Shown in pieces: positions 1 through 8,630 of a stretch of 64,000 nucleotides of DNA. Position 1 is the first letter of the stretch. Each line of letters opens with the position of its first letter. The stretch is from NCBI RefSeq assembly GCF_024707105.1, contig NZ_JANQAJ010000005.1, positions 372,001 to 436,000 of the forward strand, in the 5' to 3' direction. Both the position numbers and the translations under genes were made by a program. The DNA is from Devosia ginsengisoli. GTDB lineage: Bacteria > Pseudomonadota > Alphaproteobacteria > Rhizobiales > Devosiaceae. The notes under the pieces were generated by a model. It was not told the DNA's origin, made no database searches, and worked only from the letters and a program-made list of their open reading frames with translations.

Positions 1-30
1 GCCAACAGGCAATTGGCCTTACATCACAAC

Positions 31-88
31 CCAGTGGTGATTTGGCCGGTCGCTTGCAGCCACTTAAAAGAAATCGCTAAAGACCGTC
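31..88 (+). ncRNA. SAM-II riboswitch
   Basis: This leader carries the core of the alphaproteobacterial SAM-II (metA) aptamer. Helix P1 is formed by AGTGG (33-37) with CCACT (60-64). The conserved TGATTTGGCCGGTCG and CTTGCAGC segments follow in order. The loop CGGTC (47-51) pairs with GACCG (82-86) to close the pseudoknot, just after the conserved CGCTAAAGA stretch. It lies immediately before metZ, a methionine-biosynthesis gene that is a known SAM-II target, so S-adenosylmethionine probably represses metZ. Recognition is by consensus and pairing read by eye, not by a covariance-model search. Confidence 0.9.
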
Positions 89-93
89 GTGGG

Positions 94-124
94 AACCGGC
101 CGCCCTTTTGGGTGCCGGTTTTTT
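94..124 (+). terminator. intrinsic terminator between SAM-II aptamer and metZ
   Basis: AACCGGC (94-100) pairs with GCCGGTT (114-120) around a loop containing GCCCTTTTGGGT, and six T residues end at 124. The hairpin starts only six bases after the pseudoknot strand of the riboswitch and lies 19 bases before the metZ start. This suggests that ligand binding is read out by transcription attenuation. Whether the pseudoknot and this hairpin are mutually exclusive cannot be decided from pairing alone. Confidence 0.7.
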
Positions 125-142
125 GTTTTTGAAGGCGTGACC

Positions 143-1351
143 ATGTCCCGAGATAAGAACCCCCTCCTCGATCCGAACCGGCGAGCCGCTGCCACCCAGA
201 TGGTGCATGGCGGCGGCAAGCGCACCGATTTCAACGAGACGAGCGAGGCCATCTTTCTCAATTCGGGCTATTCCTATCCCAGCTCCGAACATGCCGAACT
301 GCTGTTCCAGAACAAGATTCCCGGCGGCCACAACTATTCCCGCTTCGCCAACCCTACGGTGGATATGTTCCAGGAGCGCATGGCGCTGATCGAAGGGGCC
401 GAAGCCGGGCGTGCCTTTGCCTCGGGCATGGCCGCGGTCACCAATGCGGTGATGAGCCAGGTCCGCGCAGGCGACCACATCGTCGCCGCTCAGGCGCTGT
501 TCGGCGGCTGTCGTTATGTCGTGGAAGATTACGCGCCGCGCTTCGGCGTGGAATCGACGCTGGTCGATGGCCGTGACCCCGAAAACTTCGCCCGCGCCAT
601 GCGCCCCAATACCAAGGTCGTCTTCCTGGAGACGCCGACCAATCCGACGCTGGAGCTGGTCGACATCAAGGCCGTCGCCGACATCGCCCACGCCCATGGC
701 GCAAAACTGATCGTCGACAATGTCTTTTCCACCGCGCTCTACCAGAAGCCGCTGCAACTCGGCGCCGATCTCGTCACCTATTCGGCCACCAAGCATATCG
801 ATGGGCAGGGCAGGGTGCTCGGCGGCGTGGTGCTGGGGTCCAGGGAACTGATCGAGGGCGACGTCCACACCTTCCTGCGCCAGACCGGCGCCACGCTCAG
901 CGCCTTCAATGCCTGGGTGCTGCTCAAGGGGCTCGAAACCTACGAGCTGCGCATCAGGCAGATGACCGACAGCGCCGAAAAGATCGTGGCGGCCCTGGCC
1001 AGCCATCCGAGGATCAACCGGGTCATCTATCCGCACCATCCCAGCCATCCGCAATATGAACTGGCCAAACGCCAGATGCAGCGCGGCTCCACCATCATCG
1101 CCCTCGACGTCAAGGGCGGTCAGGAAGGAGCCTTCACCCTGTCGGACAGCCTGGCGGTGATCCTGATTTCCAACAATCTGGGCGACGCCAAGTCGCTCAT
1201 CACCCATCCGCGCACCACCACCCACGCGCGCTTTACCGAGGAGGTGCGGTTGGAAACCGGCGTCACCCCGGGCCTGCTGCGGCTGTCGGTGGGGTTGGAA
1301 AGCCCCGACGACCTGATTGCCGACCTGATGTATGGGCTGGATCAGGTTTGA
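143..1351 (+). CDS. metZ: O-succinylhomoserine sulfhydrylase
   Basis: MetZ joins O-succinylhomoserine and sulfide to give homocysteine, using pyridoxal phosphate, in cytosolic methionine synthesis. The 402-residue protein is a full-length member of the Cys/Met metabolism PLP-enzyme family. The PLP lysine is in SATKH (about residue 217), and the GGCR, ETPTNPTL and DNVFST motifs typical of the family are present. The ATG at 143 (MSRDKN) was preferred over an in-frame GTG at 89, which lies inside the riboswitch-terminator leader. The SAM-II leader makes it a feedback-controlled step. The C-terminus (SVGLESPDDLIADL) is intact. Assignment to MetZ rather than MetB or MetY rests on family resemblance plus the riboswitch. 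Confidence 0.93.
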   Translation: MSRDKNPLLDPNRRAAATQMVHGGGKRTDFNETSEAIFLNSGYSYPSSEHAELLFQNKIPGGHNYSRFANPTVDMFQERMALIEGAEAGRAFASGMAAVTNAVMSQVRAGDHIVAAQALFGGCRYVVEDYAPRFGVESTLVDGRDPENFARAMRPNTKVVFLETPTNPTLELVDIKAVADIAHAHGAKLIVDNVFSTALYQKPLQLGADLVTYSATKHIDGQGRVLGGVVLGSRELIEGDVHTFLRQTGATLSAFNAWVLLKGLETYELRIRQMTDSAEKIVAALASHPRINRVIYPHHPSHPQYELAKRQMQRGSTIIALDVKGGQEGAFTLSDSLAVILISNNLGDAKSLITHPRTTTHARFTEEVRLETGVTPGLLRLSVGLESPDDLIADLMYGLDQV

Positions 1352-1359
1352 AATCCTGC

Positions 1360-1456
1360 CACGCCTCGTGGTTCGACAGGCTCACCATGAGGCTACTGAA
1401 CTTGCGAAATGAAGCAGTAGACCTCATCCTGAGCCTGTCGAAGGACGAGGTCGTGC
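1360..1456. repeat. inverted intergenic repeat, GTTCGACAGGCTCA family
   Basis: A left arm with CGTGGTTCGACAGGCTCACC and ATGAGG is mirrored by CCTCAT-CCTGAGCCTGTCGAA-GGACGAGG on the right, with about 30 bases between. The transcript would fold into a long hairpin between metZ and the next gene. A second copy of the same family overlaps the 3' end of pyrD (8544-8632). No coding role is seen; an in-frame upstream ATG at 1348 that would translate it was rejected as the start of the next gene. Confidence 0.75.
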
Positions 1457-1470
1457 CCCCGGTGCAGTCA

Positions 1471-2291
1471 ATGACGTCAAAGCTCCGCCTGCTGCTTGCG
1501 CTTGGCTTATGCGCTGCGCTTTCTACGCCCGTCTTCGCCCAGTCTCTGCCCTATCATTCCGACCCCAGCGCCCGCGAAATTCTGCCGAGCCTGACGCCGG
1601 TGCCGGCCATCCGCTTCCTGACCACGGCCGATTTCCCGCCCTTCAATTTCCGCGATGCGGGGGCGAGTTGATCGGCTTCAATGTCGATCTGGCCAAGCGC
1701 ATCTGCGCCGAGGTCAATGTCGCCTGCACCATCCAGGCCTGGCCCTGGGAGCAAGCCGCGAGCGCTCTTGGCGATGGCCAGGGCGATGCGCTGATCGCCG
1801 GGCTGGCGATGACGGACGAGAACGGCGCGCTGTTCGATTTTTCCGCCACCTACCTGGCGCTGCCCGGCCGCTTCGTGACGCGCGCCGCCGATATCGGCCT
1901 GTTCGATGCCAATGCGCTGGCAGGCAAGACCGTTTCGGTGCGTCGGGGCAGTGCACACGAAACCTTCGTCACCCGCTATCTGCCCGAGGCCGAGGTCGCG
2001 CGCTTCGACAGCGAAATCGCGGCGCTCGAGGCGGTCGAAGAGGGCGAGGCCGATGCGTTTTTCGGCGACGCCATGCGCGCTTCGTTCTGGCTCAACGAAA
2101 ATCTCAGCTGCTGCGGCTTTGCCGGCCAGCCCTATTTCCGTCCGAACCTGTTCGGCGAAGGCCTCGCCGTCGCCGTGCCCACCGGCCACGATGCGGTGCG
2201 TCATGCCATCGATTGGGCGCTGGTCAAGCTCAAGGACAATGGCGCGCTGGACGAACTCTACCTGCGCTGGTTCCCGGTCGGCTTCTATTGA
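1471..2291 (+). pseudogene. periplasmic solute-binding protein, family 3 (frameshifted)
   Basis: The reading begins with a clear signal peptide (MTSKLRLLLALG, cleavage after PVFAQ) and continues as an amino-acid-type ABC binding protein (RFLTTADFPPFNF). The frame is lost at the G5 run 1659-1663, ending at a TGA at 1669. The +2 frame then continues without a gap as GELIGFNVDLAKRIC through to a normal C-terminus (LDELYLRWFPVGFY). Restoring one G gives DAGGELIGFNVDL, the family's usual sequence, and a protein of about 273 residues. No permease or ATPase gene is adjacent, so the ligand is unknown. The break is either a real null mutation or a homopolymer read error; the latter is favoured because other genes here show the same defect. 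The stop overlaps the end of the convergent DUF2161 gene by seven bases. Confidence 0.8.
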
Positions 2292-2956
2292 GAATTTTCA
2301 ACCGCCGGATGCAGCTGGCGATGCTGTGCGACCGCCAGGCGACCCGCCTCGGTCAACTGGTAGACGCCATTGCTGACACGCTCGAACCAGCCATAGACAT
2401 TGCCGAGCAGGATCTTGCCGGCATCCGGAGCGGCGGGCCTGATGTCCCGCGGCCGAAGCGGGCCTTCGAATAGCGCCTCGGCGCAGATCAAGGCCTGTTG
2501 CCGATACGCCGTCATGATTGGCGTTCTGGTGCTGCCGCCCAGGGTCGGGTCGCCGTGCCGCCGCTGGTGTTCCCGCACGAGGCGTGACCGGCGCCTGGGA
2601 TTGGTGCGCGGCATGGGCGCGACGGAACTGACGATGATGCTGACATCGCCCAGGTCGGACACGCCAAGCATGCCGATGCCCAGCCGCCGGCAGAGATTGC
2701 GATAGCGCTTGTCGGCCTCGCGGCCCTTGCCCTTGGACATCCTGGCGGCAATCCAGACTTCGTCGGCGATACCGGCACGATCGACAGCCTGCAGCACCAG
2801 TTCGAGGTTGAAGGTGAGCTTGAGCTCACAGACCACGACGACGGGCGGATCGGTGGGGCTGAGGCCGACCAGGTCGCAGGCGCCAACCTCGCCCTTGACC
2901 TCATAGCCGGCCGCTTCGAGGAAAGCCTTGACCGGCTGATAAAGCGACGTTTCCAT
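2285..2956 (-). CDS. DUF2161 family PD-(D/E)XK-type putative nuclease
   Basis: The 223-residue protein matches the DUF2161 family, predicted PD-(D/E)XK-fold phosphodiesterases. The core is visible: Asp28 in GACDLVGL, Glu44 and Lys46 in VCELKL, and a downstream Gln in LVLQAVDRA, which is the usual Asp-Glu-X-Lys-Gln arrangement of this fold. A basic middle part (RRRSRLVREHQRRHG) and a C-terminal winged-helix-like part (GVYQLTEAGRLAVAQH) follow. No experimentally known function exists that I can name. It runs convergent with the frameshifted binding-protein gene. Upstream on the same strand is the TerB-like gene, 16 bases away, so the two may be cotranscribed. Confidence 0.8.
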   Translation of the reverse strand: METSLYQPVKAFLEAAGYEVKGEVGACDLVGLSPTDPPVVVVCELKLTFNLELVLQAVDRAGIADEVWIAARMSKGKGREADKRYRNLCRRLGIGMLGVSDLGDVSIIVSSVAPMPRTNPRRRSRLVREHQRRHGDPTLGGSTRTPIMTAYRQQALICAEALFEGPLRPRDIRPAAPDAGKILLGNVYGWFERVSNGVYQLTEAGRLAVAQHRQLHPAVENSQ

Positions 2957-2972
2957 GGGCCGAGCGCTTGGC

Positions 2973-3386
2973 TCAGCTCGGCATGCGCCGATGCCGCGCC
3001 CGGGCCGCCGTCTCGATGGCCGCCGTGGTCAGCCGGTCGAGCTCGAGCTTGTCGCGCAGCAATTCGAGGAAGCGCAGCTCTTCCTGCTCGAGATGAAGGT
3101 CGACCGACACCACCTCCACCGCCACGGCATAGGCCGTGTCCTGCAGCTTGACCGGCAATACGGCGATGGCGTCGTCGATCACCTGGTCCAGTCCGCCCGG
3201 GCCGTTGAGCTTGTCGGCACAAGCATTGGCGACCGCGGCCAGCCGGTTCTTGTCGAACCCTTCGAATACCGGCAGCCGGCCGATCAATGCCTGGATGCGA
3301 ACCAGTTCCCGGTCCGTCATGGCGCTGTCGGACGAGGCGGCGACGATCATCAGGTGGATGAGGGCGTCGTGGGCGGCATGGGACAT
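2973..3386 (-). CDS. TerB-family protein
   Basis: A 137-residue acidic helical protein of the TerB/DnaJ-associated type: MSHAAHDALIHLMIVAASSDSAMTDRE is the usual N-terminal helix, with paired acidic residues (SSDSAMTDRE) that in TerB relatives bind metal, and a second half ending LEQEELRFLELLRDKLELD. The ATG at 3386 was chosen because AGGA lies nine bases upstream and longer readings carry an unrelated, low-complexity extension. TerB-like proteins are associated with tellurite resistance and membrane stress, but solitary copies like this are widespread in Rhizobiales and their role is not established. It is probably transcribed with the downstream DUF2161 gene, and divergently from lysK. Confidence 0.78.
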   Translation of the reverse strand: MSHAAHDALIHLMIVAASSDSAMTDRELVRIQALIGRLPVFEGFDKNRLAAVANACADKLNGPGGLDQVIDDAIAVLPVKLQDTAYAVAVEVVSVDLHLEQEELRFLELLRDKLELDRLTTAAIETAARARHRRMPS

Positions 3387-3525
3387 CGGGGATTCCTGGA
3401 GCTGTTCTGTGCCTCGATAGCTAGGCGTGTCAGGCGGCCTTGGCAAGCATCGGCCCCCGAAAACGTTGACGTTGGCGCGACGGGATGCAACACACCGACA
3501 CTCCATCTCCCCGAAAGGCCTGACC

Positions 3526-5175
3526 TTGTCGCCCGCTCCGTTGCCCCCGCTCGATCCCGCGTTCTTCGACGCCGCCCAGACTGCCCGCGCATGGCCGTTT
3601 GAGGAAGCAAGGAAACTGGTCAAGCGGCTGGAGAAATCGGGCAAGGGCGAAGCGGTGTTCGAAACCGGTTATGGCCCGTCGGGCCTGCCCCATATCGGCA
3701 CTTTCGGCGAAGTGGCCCGCACCACCATGGTGCGCACGGCCTTTCGCCTGCTGACCCGCGACCAGATCCCGACGCGGCTGATCTGCTTTTCCGACGATCT
3801 CGACGGCATGCGCAAGATCCCCGACAACGTGCCCTCGCGCGAGGCCATGGAGCCGCATCTGCAGAAGCCGCTGACCTCGGTGCCCGATCCCTGGACCAAC
3901 GAGTTCGACAGTTTCGGTGCGCATAACAACGCCATGCTGCGCCGCTTCCTCGATACGTTCGGCTTCAATTACGAATTCGCCAGCGCCACCGACTACTACC
4001 GCTCCGGCAAGTTCGATGCGGTGCTGCTGCGCGCCGCCGAGCGCTACGACGATATCATGAAGGTGATGCTGCCGACGCTCGGCGCCGAGCGCCAGGCCAC
4101 CTACAGCCCCTTCCTGCCGATCTCCCCGATATCAGGCCGTGTGCTCTATGTGCCGATGAAGGAAGTCGATGCCAAAAACGGCACGGTGACCTTCGCCGAC
4201 GAGGACGGCAGCGATACCACGCTGCCGGTCACCGGCGGCCATGTGAAGATGCAGTGGAAGCCCGATTTCGGCATGCGCTGGGCTGCGCTCGACGTCGATT
4301 TCGAGATGTTCGGCAAGGACCACCAGACCAACGCCCATGTCTACGACAAGATCTGCGAAATCCTCGGCGGCAAAGCGCCCGAGCATTATGTGTTCGAGCT
4401 CTTCCTCGATGCCGAGGGCCAGAAGATTTCCAAGTCCAAGGGCAATGGCCTGACCATCGATGAATGGCTGACCTATGCCGGCAATGAGAGCCTGGGCCTC
4501 TACATGTTCCAGAAGCCGCGCACGGCCAAGCGCCTGCATTTCGACGTCATTCCGCGCGCCGTCGATGAATATTTCGCGCATGTTGCGTCCTACCAGAAGC
4601 AGGATACCGCCGCGCGCCTGGAGAACCCGGCATTCCATGTTCACTACGGCAAGGTGCCCGAAGTCGACATGCCGGTTACCTTTGCGCTGTTGTTGAACCT
4701 TGCGACCGCTTCCAATCCGGAAACGCCTGACGTGATGTGGGGCTATATCTCCGCCTATGCGCCCGGCGTGTCGCCGCAGACGCATCCGCATCTGGATGCG
4801 CTTGTCGGCTATGCCATTCGCTACTTCCGCGACTTCGTGCAGAAGACCTATCGCGCGCCCGACGACGTGGAACGCGTTGCGCTCGAAGCCCTCTCGGAAG
4901 CCTTCGCTGCCCTGCCTGATGATGCCACCAACGAAACCATCCAGAATGCGGCGCTCGATGTGGCGCGCACCATCGAGCGTTATCAGGACCACACCAAAAA
5001 GAGCCCCACTGGCGGCCCTGGCGTCTCCGGCGATTTCTTCCAGATGCTCTATTCTGTGCTGATCGGGCAGGAGCGCGGCCCGCGCTTCGGGTCTTTCGCC
5101 GCGCTTTATGGCATCGACAATACGCGCAAGCTGATCGAGGATGCGTTGGCCGGCAAGTTCGTCAAGGCCGGCTGA
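3526..5175 (+). CDS. lysK: lysyl-tRNA synthetase, class I
   Basis: LysK charges tRNA-Lys. It is the archaeal-type class I enzyme that replaces class II LysRS in many alphaproteobacteria. The class I signatures are both visible: PHIGTFGE (HIGH box, about residue 55) and KISKSKG (KMSKS box, about residue 300). The fold's GYGPSGLPH and [11 protein letters not shown] segments are also conserved. No ATG fits the family N-terminus; the TTG at 3526, preceded by GAAAGGC, gives a 549-residue protein beginning [18 protein letters not shown] longer reading from 3427 would add 33 residues of low-quality sequence overlapping the divergent promoter. The next gene starts 16 bases after its stop. Confidence 0.92.
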   Translation: MSPAPLPPLDPAFFDAAQTARAWPFEEARKLVKRLEKSGKGEAVFETGYGPSGLPHIGTFGEVARTTMVRTAFRLLTRDQIPTRLICFSDDLDGMRKIPDNVPSREAMEPHLQKPLTSVPDPWTNEFDSFGAHNNAMLRRFLDTFGFNYEFASATDYYRSGKFDAVLLRAAERYDDIMKVMLPTLGAERQATYSPFLPISPISGRVLYVPMKEVDAKNGTVTFADEDGSDTTLPVTGGHVKMQWKPDFGMRWAALDVDFEMFGKDHQTNAHVYDKICEILGGKAPEHYVFELFLDAEGQKISKSKGNGLTIDEWLTYAGNESLGLYMFQKPRTAKRLHFDVIPRAVDEYFAHVASYQKQDTAARLENPAFHVHYGKVPEVDMPVTFALLLNLATASNPETPDVMWGYISAYAPGVSPQTHPHLDALVGYAIRYFRDFVQKTYRAPDDVERVALEALSEAFAALPDDATNETIQNAALDVARTIERYQDHTKKSPTGGPGVSGDFFQMLYSVLIGQERGPRFGSFAALYGIDNTRKLIEDALAGKFVKAG

Positions 5176-5191
5176 AACTAAGGAGATTTCC

Positions 5192-5854
5192 TTGCGGTTT
5201 CTTGCTGTTTTCCTGCTTCTGGCATTGAGCATGCCTGCCTATGCCGCCAGCGATGACATCCCCGAATCCATCCAGGGCAAATGGGTGGGCGGGGACGAGA
5301 CCTGCGAAGCGGTGGGGGTGCCCATGGTGATCTCGGCCACCACGCTGGTCTATGCCAACGGCATGATCGACGATGTGTTCTTCTCACCCGAGGATGGCAG
5401 CGACGGCACCATCCATTTCCGCGCGGAAGGCGAAGTCTCCAACTACGAATATGTCGCGGCTAGAGACATGCTGGTCTACCACCCCGAAGGCTTTGGTATG
5501 GGGTCGGCGCGGCCCATGGTCCGCTGCGCGGAACCCGCCGATTTCGAACGCCGCTGCGGCTGGCTGGCCAATCCGACGCCGGGCAATTGGCGGCTGATCG
5601 ATCGGGATCGCCGTTGGACCCTGTCGAACCAGGGCGACGACAATCCCGTTACCACCGCTGTCATGGATCGTGTGCCCGCTTTCGATACGGATGAGTTCGT
5701 CTCGACCGGCAGCTATTATGGCTATGGCTGCGCCTGCCTGACCGTCACCACCGACCCCGACGAGGGAAGGGTGCTGGCCATCGGCACCAGCAAGCGCCTG
5801 CCGCTGGCGACCTGCGAGGCCGACCCAGCTCTGCCGTCGCCGGCCGACTGGTAG
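5192..5854 (+). CDS. secreted DUF4087 domain protein
   Basis: A TTG start at 5192 sits behind a perfect AAGGAG and gives a signal peptide (RFLAVFLLLALSMPAYA, cleavage before ASDD). The mature part begins with a lipocalin-like strand (ESIQGKWVGGDETC) and ends with the DUF4087 signature: CGWLANPTPGNWRLIDRD, then YGYGCACLTV and a C-terminal EADPALP. Six or more cysteines suggest disulfides in the periplasm. The function of DUF4087 is unknown. It follows lysK closely and may be read through from it. It ends one base before the convergent GNAT gene (TAG-CTAG junction). Confidence 0.8.
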   Translation: MRFLAVFLLLALSMPAYAASDDIPESIQGKWVGGDETCEAVGVPMVISATTLVYANGMIDDVFFSPEDGSDGTIHFRAEGEVSNYEYVAARDMLVYHPEGFGMGSARPMVRCAEPADFERRCGWLANPTPGNWRLIDRDRRWTLSNQGDDNPVTTAVMDRVPAFDTDEFVSTGSYYGYGCACLTVTTDPDEGRVLAIGTSKRLPLATCEADPALPSPADW

Positions 5855-6307
5855 CTAGTCCAGCATCTTCCGGAAATAGACAACGCGCTGCGTTTCCGCG
5901 AAACCCAGCGCCTTGTGCATCTGTTGGCTGCCCAGATTATCCAGCGCGGCATCCGACGCCAGCTCGCTGCAGCCCTGGGCCTGCGCCCATGCCTGCACAG
6001 CCGCCACCAATGCCCGGGCGACGCCCTGTCCACGCATGGCCGGCACAACGTAGATGCCTTCGAGGAACGCTACCGGTGACGTGTCGCAGCCATTGACATA
6101 ATCGTGCCGCAAGCTGGCTTCGGCGAAGCCAGCCGGCTTGCCGCTCTCGTTGCGGGCTATCAGGTTCACCGTATCTCCGGGCTCGGCCAGCAACCGTGCC
6201 ACATCCTCTTCATGCGTGCCATGGTCCCCGCCGTTCGGCCACAGCGCTTCCCGCATCGCCGCCCATGCTTCGGCGTCGGCGAGCGTCATCGCGGCGACAC
6301 GCATCAT
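5855..6307 (-). CDS. GNAT acetyltransferase, AAC(6')-like
   Basis: A 150-residue GNAT enzyme whose sequence follows the aminoglycoside 6'-N-acetyltransferase pattern: MTLADAEAWAAMREALWP, FAEASLRHDYVNG, VAFLEGIYV, the acetyl-CoA loop RGQGVARAL, ASDAALDN and GFAETQRVVYFRK. It would transfer acetyl from acetyl-CoA to an amine; whether aminoglycosides are the natural substrate is not shown. Translation is coupled to the upstream S24 repressor gene: its ATG at 6307 overlaps the repressor TGA (ATGA), with a second ATG directly following. Cotranscription with a LexA-like repressor hints at stress-responsive expression. Confidence 0.82.
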   Translation of the reverse strand: MMRVAAMTLADAEAWAAMREALWPNGGDHGTHEEDVARLLAEPGDTVNLIARNESGKPAGFAEASLRHDYVNGCDTSPVAFLEGIYVVPAMRGQGVARALVAAVQAWAQAQGCSELASDAALDNLGSQQMHKALGFAETQRVVYFRKMLD

Positions 6308-6945
6308 TGGCTGGCCCAGATGATCCGGGCGATCCATTCGATCTCGCTCAGCTCGAACAGCCGTGGCTCATAGGCCGGATTGATGGAATGGAGTTCGATC
6401 TGCTTGCCGGTCTGGCGATGGAGGATCTTGGCCATCACCTCGCCGTCGCGCGTCTTGACCACGACGCGGTCACCCCGTCGCACCTGCTCGGTGGGCGACA
6501 CGACGATCCGGTCGCCCTCGCGATAGAGCGGCTCCATCGAGTCGCCCTGCACTTCGAGTGCATAGATGCCGCCTTCGCCCGGTGAGGGCAGGGCGATCTC
6601 GTCCCAGCCCTGACCGGCCGGAAAGCCGGCGCTGTCGAAGAAACCGCCGGAGCCGGCTTGTGCCAGGCCCAGCAGCGGCACGGTGCGGTTGGGCAGGTTG
6701 TCGTTCAATTGCAGGAAGGCGCCTGTGCCGGTGAGGAAGGAATCGAAGCTCTCCCCCGTGGCTTCGAGAATCTTGGAAATGCTCTCGGTCGAAGGCCAGC
6801 GCTCGCGCCCATCCTTGCTGACGCGCTTGGAGACGTTGAAGGCGGTCGCGTCGAGCCCGGCGAGTTTCGCCAGCGCCGAGACCGAATGGCCATGGCGGCG
6901 CGCGAGGGCGTCGATCCCGTCCCAGATAGCTCTGTGTGACAGCAT
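6304..6945 (-). CDS. LexA-like repressor, XRE HTH plus S24 peptidase domain
   Basis: The 213-residue protein has an N-terminal helix-turn-helix (about 5-70, SVSALAKLAGLDATAFNVSK) and a C-terminal S24 autoprotease domain. The catalytic Ser136 is in GDSMEP, the Lys173 in GEVMAKIL, and an Ala-Gly bond at 97-98 (AQAGSGG) is a possible self-cleavage site. Proteins of this architecture repress their own operon until cleaved after damage or stress. It forms a two-gene operon with the GNAT gene. Its upstream region (6946-7000) is AT-rich with partly palindromic GATAAGG...ATCTTAT sequence that could be its operator. No phage genes surround it, so it is a chromosomal regulator rather than a prophage remnant. 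Confidence 0.85.
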   Translation of the reverse strand: MLSHRAIWDGIDALARRHGHSVSALAKLAGLDATAFNVSKRVSKDGRERWPSTESISKILEATGESFDSFLTGTGAFLQLNDNLPNRTVPLLGLAQAGSGGFFDSAGFPAGQGWDEIALPSPGEGGIYALEVQGDSMEPLYREGDRIVVSPTEQVRRGDRVVVKTRDGEVMAKILHRQTGKQIELHSINPAYEPRLFELSEIEWIARIIWASQ

Positions 6946-6956
6946 GGCAATGACCG

Positions 6957-6975
6957 GATAAGGAAATATATCTTA
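6957..6975. promoter_or_regulatory. possible operator of the S24 repressor
   Basis: ATAAGGAAATATATCTTAT has matching 5-base outer arms (ATAAG/CTTAT) around an AT-rich core. It lies 12-30 bases upstream of the repressor start, in an unusually AT-rich patch for this genome. Placement fits autoregulation. The palindrome is short and no second copy was recognised, so this is only a candidate. Confidence 0.3.
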
Positions 6976-7074
6976 TTGATGGAATTAAGTCCTATCTTTT
7001 AACGTCCCAACTTTGTCTTGTAAAGGCCCGCCCTCCGCTTGCGGCCTCCGGCGCGCGCCATTAGGTTCGCGCCC

Positions 7075-7431
7075 ATGAGCACCCCCGAATTCGTCTACAA
7101 GATCGCTACGGAAGCGGCCTTCGCGCCCGCACGCGGCAGCGCGAGCTTTGCCGGCATGCCCATCGACGCCAAGGATGGCTACATGCACTTTTCCACCGCC
7201 GACCAATTGGCCGAAACGCTGCGGCTGCATTTCTCCGGCCAGGGCGGATTGGTGCTGCTGGCCGTGCGCAGCAAGGATCTCGGCGCCGATCTGGTGTGGG
7301 AGCCCTCGCGCGGCGGCGCACTCTTCCCCCATCTCTATGGCGGGCCGCTCAAGATAGCGGATATCGCCTGGGAGGCGCCGCTGAGTGTGGCAGCCGATGG
7401 TGCCTGCATTCTGCCCGAGGCCGTGCGATGA
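7075..7431 (+). CDS. DUF952 domain protein
   Basis: A 118-residue cytosolic protein of the DUF952 family, recognised from FVYKIATEAAF, DGYMHFSTADQLAETL (the FIHCST-like strand of the family), LVLLAV and GGALFPHLYGGPL. DUF952 proteins are small and structurally related to ADP-ribose-binding or ADP-ribosyltransferase-type folds in some predictions, but no activity is established. The ATG at 7075 gives the family's normal N-terminus. Its TGA overlaps the ATG of pyrD (ATGA at 7428), so the two are translationally coupled, an arrangement common in Rhizobiales. Confidence 0.85.
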   Translation: MSTPEFVYKIATEAAFAPARGSASFAGMPIDAKDGYMHFSTADQLAETLRLHFSGQGGLVLLAVRSKDLGADLVWEPSRGGALFPHLYGGPLKIADIAWEAPLSVAADGACILPEAVR

Positions 7432-8630
7432 TCTTCTCCGCGCTCTCGCCCCTGCTGCGCATTCCGGCCCTGTCGGGCCTCACCCAGCAAACCCTGCTCA
7501 AGATGGACCCCGAGACGGCTCATGGCGCGACGATCACCGCATTGCGCCTGGGCCTTGCGCCAGAGCAGGGGCATCCCGACGGCGCCGAATTGCGCACCAG
7601 TCTCTGCGGGCTCGAACTGGCCAATCCCTTTGGCATGGCCGCCGGCTTCGACAAGAATGCCGAAGTGGCCCGGCCCCTGGCGCTGATGGGTTTCGGCATG
7701 GTCGAAATCGGCACTGTCACGCCGCGCCCGCAAGCGGGTAACCCCAAGCCCCGCCTGTTCCGCGTCGGCGCGGCCGAGGGTGTCATCAACCGCATGGGCT
7801 TCAACAATGAAGGTCATGACGCCGTCTTCGCCCGCCTCAGGGGCCAGCGCGTTCCGGCGGCGCTCGGCGTCAATATCGGCGCCAACAAGGACAGCCAGGA
7901 TTTCGTCGCCGACTACGTTCTGGGCGTACAGCGTTTCGCCGACCTCGCCGATTACCTGACGGTCAACGTCTCCTCGCCCAATACGCCCGGCCTGCGCAAT
8001 CTGCAGGCCGACGAGGCGCTGCGACGCTTGCTGGGCGAGGTGCTGGCCGCCCGCGCCAAGGCGAAAACGCGCGTGCCGGTCTTCCTCAAGATCGCGCCAG
8101 ATCTCGATGAAGCGGCGCTCGACGCCATCGCTTCGGTCGTGCTGGCGACCGATCTCGACGGGCTGATCGTCTCCAACACCACCATCACCCGCGATGCGGT
8201 GGCGGGGCTGGAAAATGCCGATGAAACCGGCGGCCTCTCCGGCAAGCCGCTCTTCGATCTTTCGACCCGGCGCCTGGCGCAGATGCGCCAGCGCGTCGGC
8301 GCGCTGCCCCTTATCGGGGTCGGCGGCATCCACTCGCCGCAATCGGCCTTGGCCAAGATCGAAGCCGGCGCCAACGCCATCCAGCTCTATTCGGCCATGG
8401 TCTTCGGCGGGCTCGACCTGCTCGATCGCCTCAAGCGCGGGCTGGTGGCCGCCGTCCGTGCCGCGGGCAAGACCAATATCGGGGAATTGGTGGGAACGAA
8501 GACGGATGACTGGGCGAAGGGCAGGGGGGACGATCTCCCCGTAGCCCTCATGGTGAGCTTGTCGAACCAAGAGGGCGTGGCACCCAACCCTCCACTCGCT
8601 CAATCTCATGGTTCGACAAGCTCACCATGA
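7428..8630 (+). CDS. pyrD: dihydroorotate dehydrogenase (quinone), class 2
   Basis: PyrD oxidises dihydroorotate to orotate and passes electrons to quinone at the inner membrane, the fourth step of UMP synthesis. Class 2 features are present: the N-terminal amphipathic extension (PLLRIPALSGLTQQTLLKMDPETAHG), NPFGMAAGFDKN, NRMGFNNEG, VNVSSPNTPGLR with the catalytic Ser, and the FMN-binding IGVGGI and YSAMVFGG. At 400 residues it is about 30 longer than usual. After the normal end (DDWAKG) it reads through an intergenic repeat (8544-8632), giving an unrelated tail LMVSLSNQEG...SHGSTSSP. The start overlaps the DUF952 stop. Confidence 0.93.
   Translation: MIFSALSPLLRIPALSGLTQQTLLKMDPETAHGATITALRLGLAPEQGHPDGAELRTSLCGLELANPFGMAAGFDKNAEVARPLALMGFGMVEIGTVTPRPQAGNPKPRLFRVGAAEGVINRMGFNNEGHDAVFARLRGQRVPAALGVNIGANKDSQDFVADYVLGVQRFADLADYLTVNVSSPNTPGLRNLQADEALRRLLGEVLAARAKAKTRVPVFLKIAPDLDEAALDAIASVVLATDLDGLIVSNTTITRDAVAGLENADETGGLSGKPLFDLSTRRLAQMRQRVGALPLIGVGGIHSPQSALAKIEAGANAIQLYSAMVFGGLDLLDRLKRGLVAAVRAAGKTNIGELVGTKTDDWAKGRGDDLPVALMVSLSNQEGVAPNPPLAQSHGSTSSP

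Noticed and set aside
1348..1470. Upstream ATG giving the binding protein a 41-residue N-terminal extension
   Set aside because: The extension merely translates the intergenic repeat, and the signal peptide starts properly at 1471.
6304..6945. S24 repressor as evidence of a prophage
   Set aside because: No integrase, structural or replication genes are nearby; neighbours are ordinary chromosomal genes.
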